Assembly (NCBI GenBank): GCA_949775045.1
Contig: OX459103.1
Coordinates: 11,352,605 to 11,416,604, forward strand
Reading direction: 5' to 3'
Length of the DNA: 64,000 nt
Source: Metridium senile
Taxonomy: Eukaryota; Cnidaria; Anthozoa; Actiniaria; Metridiidae
The notes under the pieces were generated by a model. It was given only the letters and a program-made list of their open reading frames with translations, did no database searches and was not told the DNA's origin. The translations under genes were made by a program, and so were the position numbers. Shown here one piece after another: positions 50,001-62,000 of this stretch (its first letter is position 1; each line of letters opens with the position of its first letter).

Positions 50001-53000
50001 AACTTCAAAACGTTGTACACAGCAAGCTAGCTTGTCTTGTTCAAACTGTTTTTTCTCTCAGTGTGATAAATTGCTATCAGTCGGCACGGCTTTCACCACT
50101 CCAATTCGCTTGAATTGCTGTATATGTGTCAGTCTCATGCAAGAGTTCAGCTAAAGGTTTTTGTTTTTAGCCACAGAAGTCAACCAAAGCTATGTTTTAA
50201 CGGTTTTATAAATGAAATTCCTTCTTTTTAGCTAGCAAAAAGACCCGGGAAGAAAGTGAACAGCACCTTGGTCCTTTTTGGTCAAGATTGCTCAATAGTA
50301 CACTGATTGTGATTGGTTCATTGGGCACTGGTGTTAGTTTTGAGAATTACAATTTTAATCAGCAAATAAAACTACGTTTTTACGGAAAACCAGCATTGCT
50401 ATATTATAAAAGCAATAGAAGCCAGTTCCTATGACTCTACCAGTGAAATAGAGCACTTGGGATGTTGTTAGAAACACTCGAAAAAGTTATAAAATCACTC
50501 GCTTTCAGCTCGTGATTTTATAACTTTTCTCGTGTTTCTCCCAACATCCCGCGTGCTCTATTTCACCGGTAGAGTCATAGGAACTGGCTTCTATTGCTTA
50601 ATTATTGAAAGTTTTCATAACAAAATAATACTGACACAATCTAAACCATTTGGCTGAGATCTGACTCGACGCTTTTCAATGATAATTAAGGTTTTCTGAA
50701 ATAAAAACGATGTATGATTTTCACTGATCGTATTCAAACAAATATAACCAATCCAAAACATATATCAATAATCTGTTCATAATTTAATGTTCATTGTCAA
50801 TGAATTCCCATAAGGAAATATTAAACAATCGCTTTTCAATTCTGTTCAGAAAAACATTAACGAACTTGAATGCTAACGAATTGATGACATTAAACGAGTT
50901 TTTGTTATTAACTTTCCATCGGATGACTATGTAGTATTATGGCTTAAAGCGCGGGTACAGCAATGCAGAGGTTCTCGGTTCGAGTCCTGACATTGGTACT
51001 CAAAGACTTTTTTTCTCCAAAAATCGCTATCTATTAAAATATTTCTATTCACTACCCTGCCCCAATTTCTCTCTCTTGCACAGTAATCGGCGGTTTCTTG
51101 TGTTTTTGAATATATTAACAACAGGCTTACCAAACTTTAACTAGTTATCAGCCAATGAAAGTGTATTTATCATTCAGTAGCCTGCCCCATTATTGTTCTC
51201 TTTGTTGCATAATTATCGGCAGTTTGCTGTCTCTTTGAACAATAGGCTTACCAAACTCTAGACTAATTAGTTATAATAGTATCAGCCAATGAAAATGTAA
51301 TTATCATTCAATAGCCTGTCCCATTATTGTTCTCTTTGTTGCATAATAATAAGTGGTTTCTTGTCTCTTTGAATATAATAACAATATGCTTACCAAACTC
51401 TAATTTCTAAGTTTCTAAGTTATAATTTCATCAATTCTATTTAGAGGAATGCTTACGAACTTGATGACATTAAAAGTGTTTTTGTTGCAAATTTTCCATC
51501 GGTTGCCTGGGTAGTATAATGGCTTAAAGCGCGGATACAGCAATGCAGAAGGTCTCGGTTCGAATCCTGGCATTGGTACTCAAAGACTTTTTTCACCAAA
51601 AATTGCTATCTTGTAAATTATTTCTAAGTCTGATGATGCTTACTAGAATGGAAATTATTAGTTATACACATTTAACAGAACACACTTGAATATGTTTGAT
51701 ATTGCAGAGTGCGAACTGCAACATAACCAGATATCTTTGCATTCAGACGCGGGAACTTAAGAGATAGTTCATAGATAGCGTGCGTATATCCAGTTCTACA
51801 TACACGCGAGAGGTTCTACTAGCACGAAATATAGGGTAATGAGTGGCACGACGCGAAAAAAAAAAAACGCCGGGGGAAAATAGATTGTTATTCGCGTTGA
51901 CATGAAAATTGACGTGAGCAAAAATCTATGGTATATCCTAATCTAGTTCATAGCGGAGCTCCCGCGCGGGCCCAAGGCCCGCGCGAGCGGAGCACCATAC
52001 TTAAGAAAAAATGGTAATGCAGCGAGTCGATTTTCGATGGTTTTCACACAGGAATCCCAAGCGTACGTCCGACGTCCGACGTCCGACTTCCGCGCCCATC
52101 GCGATGCTGATTAGTTGTTATATTTCGGCGGGAACGAAAGTGACGCGCGCGCCAAATAGCGCTAGATCAACAAAGCAAAGTTGTTCTTTTAATTTATCGA
52201 CAAAAAAGTCAAACAAACAACAACAAAATAGCAGAGCTTACATTAATACAAAATAACAACGGACAAAGATGAACTTCGAAGAACAAAAAAGTCAAACAAA
52301 CAACAACAAAATAGCAGAGCTTACATTAATACAAAATAACAACGGAGAAAGATGAACTTCGAAGAACAAAGAGAGTTTTGACCGAAGAAGAACATAAACT
52401 CGAAGGACACAAAAACGAAGAAATTATACTAAAGAAAAGCAGAAAAGACTGATTCCAAAAGATCAAGAAAACCTATTTGTGGATACCTTCGTGGAAGAAT
52501 ATTAAAAGACTACAGCAATTCAAAAAAAATTGATAAAGAAGCGACCTTGTTTGTTATGAAAACTGTCTTCAAATCTTCCCTCGGCACAGTTTATTGAAGG
52601 ATTTTCAAGCTTGGCAGTTGAACTATGAAGAATGTTTAAACCATCAAAATTCAAGTACATACATTTATTCGTCAAAATATGATCAATGTCATTGAAGAGA
52701 AGAAAACCTCAGGAAAATAATCACCGATAAAGTAAGTTCAAGATTATTATTTGTTTCAAGTTTTTGAGAGAAAAAAAAAACTGTCTTAATTTGATATACC
52801 GAGCGTGAAAAAAAAAACCACCTCAAAACTTGCAATAATTAAGCTTCAAAAAGGAAAAATCCGTTCTCTGTTTTATTATAGAAAGAAAAGAGAAAAGGTT
52901 TATCTCCATTTTATTTACTTTTTGAGATAAAAACCGTACACGAAACGATGTTTGTGCATGTGTAAATTGTACTTTGGTCGATTGAAAGGTGTTTATTTAT

Positions 53001-56000
53001 GTACTTTTTAAACCTCATAAACAGAAAACATCAAAGATGAATTGAAATACAAACACAATTTAAATTGGTTGAATAACTTCTGTTTATTTAGCAATATTGA
53101 CTATTTTATGCTTACTAAACGAGCTTTTTTTTAGTAGTTTTTACTTCAAAGTCGAAAATGATGTTTTACACAAAGTTTTTCATAATAAAATACCTTGTTT
53201 TAAAATCCTTGTCTTTTCAAATCGATCTTGTGTTGGTAGAACTTATTCTTGAGGCTTTTAATTCCACTTGAAAATAATTTTTTGTTTTGTTTTGAAGATT
53301 TGCCATGACTACTTTTTAGTAAATCCAATACGATAAAAATGTTGTTGTTTTTTTACAAAGAAATGCTTTAAAATTTCCTTTTTTCCTTTTAATACATATA
53401 GTTACCATTCTATTAAGGTCTAGTTCAAATAATGTTTTTGTCAATTTGAAGCTCAAAATCTTGATTTTTCTCAGCGTTTTGTCTTGCTATTGAAGCAAAA
53501 AGGTGCCTTGGCATTGCTGAAACGCGCCAAAAATAGAACTTGTCACGTTGATTTGAAAAGACTGAAAAAACGCATAAAATTCGAAAATTAAAACGACAAC
53601 AACTCCATGGCCATTACAGTATAGTTACATTTACTACAATTTTCTACTTACAGAAAAGTAATATCCATTGATAGTTTATCTATAAACTTGTTTTTAAAAT
53701 CCTTTTTTGATGAAAAAACTTTGTGTCGATGATAGGCATAGATTGTTGTTTTGTTTACTGCTATGAAAGTTTGTATATAGATATCAGTCAACAAGCTTTA
53801 CATATTTACAACATTTATATTGAACCGTAAACATCAACAGAGTAGATTGTTGTTTTGTTTACTGCTATAATAATTTGTATATAGATGTCAGTCAACAAGC
53901 TTTACATATTTACAACATTTATATTGAACCGTAAACATCTACAGAGTAGATTGTTGTTTTGTTTACTGCTATAATAATTTGTATATAGATATCAGCCAAC
54001 AAGCTTTACATATTTACAACATTTACATTGAACTGTAAACATCAACAGAGTAGATTGTTGTTTTGTTTACTGCTATAATAATTTGTATATAGATATCAGT
54101 CAACAAGCTTTACATATTTACAACATTTATATTGACATATTTATAGTATTTATATTGAACCGTAAACATCAACAGAGTAGATTGTTGTTTTGTTTACTGC
54201 TATAATAATTTGTATATAGATATCAGTCAACAAGCTTTACATACAGCCGATCTAGAAAGGGTTGTCCACCTGAAAAGACATATATACTAAAAGAAATATC
54301 ACGTGACTCACTTATATATTCACTTTCCGCGCGTGTAGAAAGGCAGATGTGTTTGAAAGTAATATGGCGGTGAATTCAAACAAGCAGTATCTTCCCTCGC
54401 TAGAAGTACCTGACTTTCTACACGCGCGGAAAGTGAATATATATAATGAGTCACGTGATATTTATTTTAGTATATATGTCTTTTCTTGTGGACAACCGTT
54501 TCGAGATCGGCTGTATTTACAACGTTTATATTGACATATTTATAGTATTTATATTGAACCGTAAACATCAACAGAGTAGATTGTTGTTTTGTTTACTGCT
54601 ATAATAATTTGTATATAGATATCAGTCAACAAGCTTTACATATTTACAACATTTATATTGAACCGTAAACATCTACAGAGTAGATTGTTGTTTTGTTTAC
54701 TGCTATAATAATTTGTATATAGATATCAGTCAACAAGCTTTACATATTTACAACATTTATATTGACATATTTAAAGTATTTATATTGAACCGTAAACATC
54801 AACAGAGTAGATTGTTGTTTTGTTTACTGCTATAAAAGTTTGTATATAGATATCGGTCAACAAGCTTTACATATTTACAACATTTATATTGCATGAACCG
54901 TATTTCATAATCTTTAGCAAAAATCTTGATAAATATAGTTGACTTATAGTCGAATATATATGTATATATCCCAGATTAATATTTCTCGTTTTTTTCTTGA
55001 GTAACCTTGAACAGTAAGAATAGTTCTTTCACATACAATCAAATACGCCTACGTCATCACGTACAGTTTTTATGACCCGTGCACAAAAACTATATACTTG
55101 CACATATTGATGTTGTAATAAAAAATTAAACTGGGAGCTCCGCTATTAGGTATTACCTAATTTGTATATTAGCGGAACTCCCGCGCGGGCCGAAGGCCCG
55201 CGCGAGCGGAGCACCATACTTAAAAAAAAAATGGTAATGCATCGAGTCTATTTTCGATGGTTTTTACACAGGTATCCCAAGCGTACGTCCGACGTCCGAC
55301 GTCCGACGTCCGACGTCCGCGCCCATCCGGCTGTCTCATTTCGGCGGGAAAATCTAGTTTGACGCGCGCGCGCTGAAATACGACAATGGATCGATCAGAT
55401 ACTTTTTGTTTTTTTGTTGTTGTTTTATCGACAACGACTTCTGTCGGCTACAACAAAGTTATAACAAAAACTTTTTAACAACAACAAAGCAAGGGTTTCC
55501 ATATATTTGATATGTCAACGAAGGAAGTAAAAACAGAGAAGACAAAAAGAGTCTTGACAGAAGAAGAAAAAGTAAGGAAAAGTAAAAGAGATAGAGAAAG
55601 GCGTAGAAATTTTACTGAAGAAAAAAGAGTTCATGAACGTCAAAGAAAAAGAATTGCTAGTAGTATTTATATTGAACCGTAAACATCAACAGAGTAGATT
55701 GTTGTTTTGTTTACTGCTATAATAATTTGTATATAGATATCAGTCAACAAGCTTTACATATTTACAACATTTATATTGACATATTTATAGTATTTATATT
55801 GAACCGTAAACATCAACAGAGTAGATTGTTGTTTTGTTTACTGCTATAATAATTTGTATATAGATATCAGTCAACAAGCTTTACATATTTACAACATTTA
55901 TATTGACATATTTATAGTATTTATATTGAACCGTAAACATCAACAGAGTAGATTGTTGTTTTGTTTACTGCTATAATAATTTGTATATAGATATCAGTCA

Positions 56001-59000
56001 ACAAGCTTTACATATTTACAACATTTATATTGAACCGTAAACATCTACAGAGTAGATTGTTGTTTTGTTTACTGCTATAATAATTTGTATATAGATATCA
56101 GTCAACAAGCTTTACATATTTACAACATTTATATTGAACTGTAAACATCAACAGAGTAGATTGTTGTTTTGTTTACTGCTATAATAATTTGTATATAGAT
56201 ATCAGTCAACAAGCTTTACATATTTACCACATTTATATTGACATATTTATATTGAACCGTAAACATCAACAGAGTAGATTGTTGTTTTGTTTACTGCTAT
56301 AAAAGTTTGTATATAGATATCAGTCAACAAGCTTTACATATTTACAACATTTATATTGAACCGTATTTCATAATCTTTAGCAAAAATCTTGATAAATATA
56401 GTTGACTTATAGTCGAATATATATGTATATATCCCAGATTAATATTTCTCGTTGTTTTCTTGAGTAACCTTGAACAGTAAGAAATAGTATTTCTTTCACA
56501 TACTATCAAATACGCCTACGTCATCACGTACAGTTTTTATGACCCGTGCACAAAAACTGGGAGCTCCGCTATTAGGTATTACCTAATTTGTATATTAGAT
56601 GCTAGCCAATCACAGCGTGCGTTATATACCATGTATGTTATAATTAGCAATCAGTGATTTAGTGCAGAGAGAGAACAATGGGGTAGGGTGGTGAATAGTA
56701 ACTATATCGAGATATAACCCTTGAATTGGTATAATGAGGAGTTTATATCGGAGATACATCCCTATAAATAACAAAGAAAACCGTGTAAGTGTGAAATAAC
56801 CGTGATTATTTACCTTGTCTGGTGATCTATGCTCGTCGTCCTTATAGAAAACCCAACTGCTTCCACTAGCACTGTACGATACCTACGGATATGTAACGAG
56901 TATGTTAAGTGTGCGGATATGTATTTTACACTCGTTTCTTAAAAGGAATATAGAGTTGCAATCTATTTTTTTAAACAAAGGTTAGAAACTTTAATGAACG
57001 GTCAAGTTTACGGTAAAAAATACACGGTAAACTTTAGAAATAACTTAAGTTCTGTTGTTCATGATTGACGGCTTTCAGCACCTAGTTGCAAAAATGTTGT
57101 CAGATGAAAAAAAGAACATTAATAATCTTATAACAAAGGAATAGCAAAAGAAAGAGTTCAGCTTGAGTGATTTTCTTTTGCGTATCAAAGACCCCGTATG
57201 CAATCTTGAAAACAACGAGATTTTTGTTCTTTTTTTTAACACGTTGAGATTGCAACAGAACAATAGGCAATTCTTTGATACGGTCTTTTAATTAATTCTT
57301 TTCCCACTAAATTACAAAAGTCAGGACAAAGTTGTTGATATGAAGCTTTTAAGCCGTTAAGTAATCATCCGGGATTGTAAATATTTCCTGATGTTAAGGC
57401 GATCCTTGGGTGGCATGGGTGGCCTAGCGGTGAGAGCGCTGGCCTTTCACCGCTGTGGTCCAGGTTCGAGTCCCGGCTCGGGCATGGATTATATGTGAGT
57501 TGAGTTTGTTTTGATGTGTTCTTCTCTCCTATGCCACGAGGGTTTTTCTCCGGGTTATCCGGTTTTCCTCCCTCCGCAAAAATGAACATGTGAGCAGAGT
57601 TGTGTGCAAAATATTTAATGTAGAGGTAGTGAGTGTGAGTGAGTCTCCCCGATTAGTAGGGCACACTGTGTCCAGCTAGAAGATTGAGACTTTAAAAAAG
57701 TGATTTTTTTTTTTAATTTATCCAAATTTTGATGTTCATTAATACCTTGAAGGAAGTGACCTTTCGCACATTTCCCGGTGTTCCTTCAGCTTGCGTGATA
57801 ACTCCAGTAACAAGCATTGTGTGACCAAAGTCAAACTGAAGCCATTGGTTTGTATCTTTGACCGTTGGGCACCACGCACGTTTCTTAAGGTGGCTATTAA
57901 GTCTTCCAATAGAAGGCAATTGATCAGCACTGAGACTTGTTGAAGCTGTGATTTGATTATCTGGTACTTTAGTACTTCCAAACGCTATCCCAAGGTCACC
58001 TGGAGAAGCTAGGACGACAAATGTCGTTGATTGTGGTTAATAAATAATTAAATCTGTAAACGAAACTAAAAATAAGTATCTTGTTTGTCTCCGTGAATCA
58101 GAATGATGTGCAATGTAATACAAATCAAATTGTTCTGCAAATATTTTAAGACAAAAGTATATGACGACAATATTAACTTTCGCCGTATTTGACATATCTC
58201 GGTGATATTATCAAATGTGAATCTTAAGAAATCTCAAATATGAATAATAGACCGATCCAAGGTTATTGCCGCCATCTGGTAGGGGGTGCAGAACTACTGG
58301 GGCGAGCAGTAAATGTATGCAACTTTGAACTTATATAACTCCCCTGGAAATTGCCGAATGTTCAATATAAACATTTTATATCAAAGATACTATGCATGGC
58401 TATACCTGAGATCAAACTAAGGTTGTTAAATTATGTGAGACGTATGTAAACGGCGATTTCAAATCTCCCTATATTTACTGTGTAATTCTATATCGCTGAA
58501 ACAAAGTGTTTGTATGTAGATCTAAAATATTGATTACAGAGCCTGTAGCTCGTTTCGCAGCGCTATTTTTTGGATATGTTATAAACATATTAACTTTGAA
58601 AATCCAATGAATTGGAATTAAAATACGTACGTTCAAAGTGGTCCAAAATCACATAAAATCTCTACTCGCCCCAGTAGTTTTGCACCCCTTGCAAGATGGC
58701 GGCAATAACCTTGGATCGGTCTATTATTGAGCCGGCGGTAAATTCAGAGCAAAATTTCTGATATAGGTAGGTAAGATTAATTCGTTAAATAAATACTCTA
58801 TTTGTAATTCACTCTTTCAATTGAGAATTATAAATCTTGTCGCCATTTCGAAATGTTTGAAAATAAAATGCTTAGCTCGTGCTATTCAAAGATTGTAACG
58901 TTTGTTTGATTGGGTTGTCCCCTTGTGGGCAGTTTCTAGTGTTTCAACGTTATTTTAAACGTGACATCGCCAAGGCCTACGAGATATGCCGGCATGAAAT

Positions 59001-62000
59001 TTAATTTACAATTGACGAAAACAAACTTGGCTTAAGATGAAACCTTGGGATACACCCGACAAATATGACATTAATCACATCCCGCTGTATACGGCCAGAT
59101 AATAGCTGATAAACCACTGGTCATCGAATTGTAAATTTTTAGCGGTTTTCAGAGCAACGAAGAAGCAGTTACATTTATTCGGCTTAAGCAAAGGCATATA
59201 AATACAGCCTTTGTCTTTTCGTTTCATTACTTTGAACTTGTATTCCGCTCAGGGAGTCGAAACATCAGACAATAACACCAATACTCTTTAATTATCAAGA
59301 CTACACAAACCCGAACGATCAAAACACATCTACTTTGGGTTACAATTACCATTATTAAAAACAGTACATGAGGACTTGTTGGTAACTTTATTTTAGGTCC
59401 AAAATTGTTTGTACTTACAATTGATTACTTTAGATATAGTACATGACAACTGATTAGAAATTTTGTTTTTGGCCCCGAAATGTAAGGTGTGGTCAATCAA
59501 AAGTACTTACCCCTTCCAAACGAATACACGTCGACTCTCATTGATATGAACATATACCACGTAATTGGATTGAATTTGACAAATCTGGTGTACGTCGGTT
59601 TTGAGAGAATGTTGCGTACAACAGTGTCCATATCTGCGTTCCCTGTAAAAGTCTATAAACCGATATCATATGTTTAGACTTGAAACAATATTTATCCAAT
59701 AGTCTCTTTCACATCTCATGAAATGGTTACATTCACACAGTATATCCAATAGGCCTCTGCGCCATTTTACATCGTGGCGAGACAAATTATGACCTTGCAA
59801 TGATAGATTAGTGTCTACAATATTGTCCAAAGTGTTAAAAGGCCTCAATCATTGCAGTTTCGCAGTTCGTTTCAATTCGAAGGAAAGAAACAATTAACAT
59901 TGAAAATGGCGCAGATAACTTTAAGAACTAATCCAAAATGTCAAGAGAAAAGTATAGTTTTGGAAGATATAACTTCACATAAACAAATACAAATTTTGCC
60001 AATAAATAAATGGTCACAATAATAAAGCTATAGGTACGGATCAGCCAGTAAGTAGACCAGAGAGAAAAATTATCAGATAAAATTAAACGTTAAATAGTCA
60101 AAACAAAATTACGGAGTGTCCAATAATTATCAGTAGTGTAGGCTGAATTTGTTTAAACAAAACTTGGGTTACCTAACCGCAGTTCTGTTAGAATTATATC
60201 CGACCAACACCACCCCCCCCCCCCCCCCCCTTTCCCAGCTCTCTCACTACACTAAACCCTCCATTGTACCCGTCTTGATGTAATGTCTGTATTATAATTG
60301 TAATGTTACTGTACATGTACATTTACTTGTTGGAAACATGCATTATTTTCGATTGTTGCCTCCGAAACAAACGGTAAGTCAAATCGGTGTTATATGAAAG
60401 GCCATTCTTTGCAGATATATCTGAATAGAGTCGGTTTTTTTCGCGAGTCTTTTTCTGAAGCACTGGTATAAGATGGGCCACCACGGGAGTGATATGGATG
60501 AGGAATTCGCGCTATCATTTTCTTTTGATTTTTATCGGACAGAAATCATTAACGCTATATATATACAAACAATAAATCAAGAAACCACACTACTATTACA
60601 AGCTATATTACCTTTTTTACTTTGTTTTCTTGATATTCATTCCATGTTAATGAGTTATAACTAAACGACAGCCAGTAACTTGTTACCCACTGATCGTATT
60701 GGTATGAATGTCTACCTTGTGTGGCAACAGCGGTTATGAACAGCCATCGACTCAAATCAACTTGAAACCATTGATTGACGTCGAGTGTAGCCGACGACCA
60801 GCTTTGATATGGACTATACCTTGTCCAATATAAACGACCTCTGCTAGGGTTGTAGCCGCCATTATAAGAACTTGAAGCGTCGAGGGCTTGGTCAGGTATT
60901 TCACCGCTTGTCATACCAAGAGCACGCAACGGACCTATAGATGTATAAGTATAAATACTTTAAAGATTAAAATCTGTCTGAAGATCGCATAAGCGTGAAA
61001 CTCCGAGTAACAGAAAAAGTGATGTCTTGTCGTTAATCTACCTACTATCTATAACGCTCTACATTTTTAATGTATTGAGCACTTTATATATATACAGCCG
61101 ATCTCGAAAAGGTTGTCTACTTGAAAAGACTTATATACTAAAAGAAATATCACGTGACTTATTCTAAAACTGGTCTTTTTTGCCGAGTCTAGAACTCGGA
61201 CTTCTAGCGAGGGAAGATACTGCTTGTTTGAATTCACCGCCATATATATTACTTTCAAACGCACCTGACTTTCTACTATATATATATATATAACTTACAG
61301 CGCGACGCGTAAAAGTATGAACACATTTAATGTATTCGCATACTTCTATGCACGGGAGTTTGTACTTTAAACAGACACATTTGATATGAAGTTGTCAGAT
61401 TTTACCGAATAAGGCGTGTAAAAACTCTTTTCGCCGCAAAAGTCCGTGCATAGAAGTATGCGAATAAATTAAAAGTGGTCATACTTTTGCGCGTTGCGCT
61501 ATAAGGTCATATTCCATATCGTTTTCTCAAACTCATTAATAATTTATAAGATCCACCAATGCCTGCACATTATTTGGGTTACGTGGATGAGTTTTGAAAC
61601 CTAATGAAACTGAAACTTGTTTCAAGCTGACAAAACAAATAGTGAATAATTAATGAGGATTTGTACTTGTTATTATGTAAAGGAATCATATATTCCATTG
61701 TGGTTCCTTATCCTGTCACATGTGTATGTTCTTCAATTAATCTAAACTTAATCATTTAATTTACATACTTGAATCGCATCCAAATAACTGTATTCTTGCG
61801 CACACGTGACCAAACCAGGCTAGTGGCTTTATGCGAACATAGCGGGCAGCAGTGATGATATTAAGGGGGTGCTCTTTTACCATTCCTCCATTTGTATTGC
61901 CTTCAAACTGTACGAGTATCAAATAGGACAATTAGTGATGACTTGAAAATGAATGATTTGAGCCCATATGTAAGTGATACATGTACATACTCTATTGATA

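Larger units (their letters stand above)
51955..55172 (+). mobile_element. Helentron/Helitron-like element, copy 1
   Basis: The head is CGGAGCTCCCGCGCGGGCC with a 10-bp GC hairpin (CGCGCGGGCC/GGCCCGCGCG), then ACGTCCG heptamer repeats. TAGCGGAGCTCCC at the head is the inverse of GGGAGCTCCGCTA near the tail (about 55133-55145), an asymmetric inverted repeat of the Helentron/HINE type. The tail has a small hairpin (ATTAGGT...ACCTAAT) and ends TTGTATATTAG. An 83-bp direct duplication (about 52202-52370) is followed by a decayed homologue of the Helitron N-terminal ORF (AGAGTTTTGACCGAAGAAGA). The centre is a 104-bp satellite array. Family placement is inference from structure. Confidence 0.7.
55173..56598 (+). 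mobile_element. Helentron/Helitron-like element, copy 2, head-to-tail with copy 1
   Basis: Its head CGGAACTCCCGCGCGGGCC follows directly after the TTGTATATTAG tail of copy 1. It has the same GC hairpin, ACGTCCG repeats, 104-bp satellite array and about 240-bp tail (CATAATCTTTAGCAAAAATC onward), ending in the same TTGTATATTAG. Shorter than copy 1, with a better preserved ORF start. Confidence 0.7.

Noticed and set aside
50930..51590. Two possible tRNA genes with good A and B boxes
   Set aside because: Acceptor and T stems do not pair well, and they are embedded in duplicated SINE-like sequence.
52011..52256. 81-codon plus-strand frame and its partner at 55162-55362
   Set aside because: They cover the GC hairpin head and ACGTCCG repeats of the Helentron-like elements, not conserved as protein between the two copies after the repeat.
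54349..54534. 61-codon frame MFESNMAVNSNKQYL...
   Set aside because: Inside the MITE at 54242-54515; the related frame at 61067-61264 reflects the repeat family, not a gene.
57421..57483. Possible tRNA gene
   Set aside because: The tRNA-like head continues into a typical SINE body and tail ending near 57718.
59511..59642. Acceptor at 59643-59644 (TTTTACAG|GG) for the discoidin 2 second exon
   Set aside because: That start breaks the reading frame; the acceptor ten bases upstream (CTATAG|AC) restores phase 0 and gives the typical TFTGNADMD sequence.
60612..60934. Considered as a separate gene because it has an internal start-like codon
   Set aside because: The frame continues through canonical splice sites into neighbouring discoidin exons; it is one exon of the mosaic gene.
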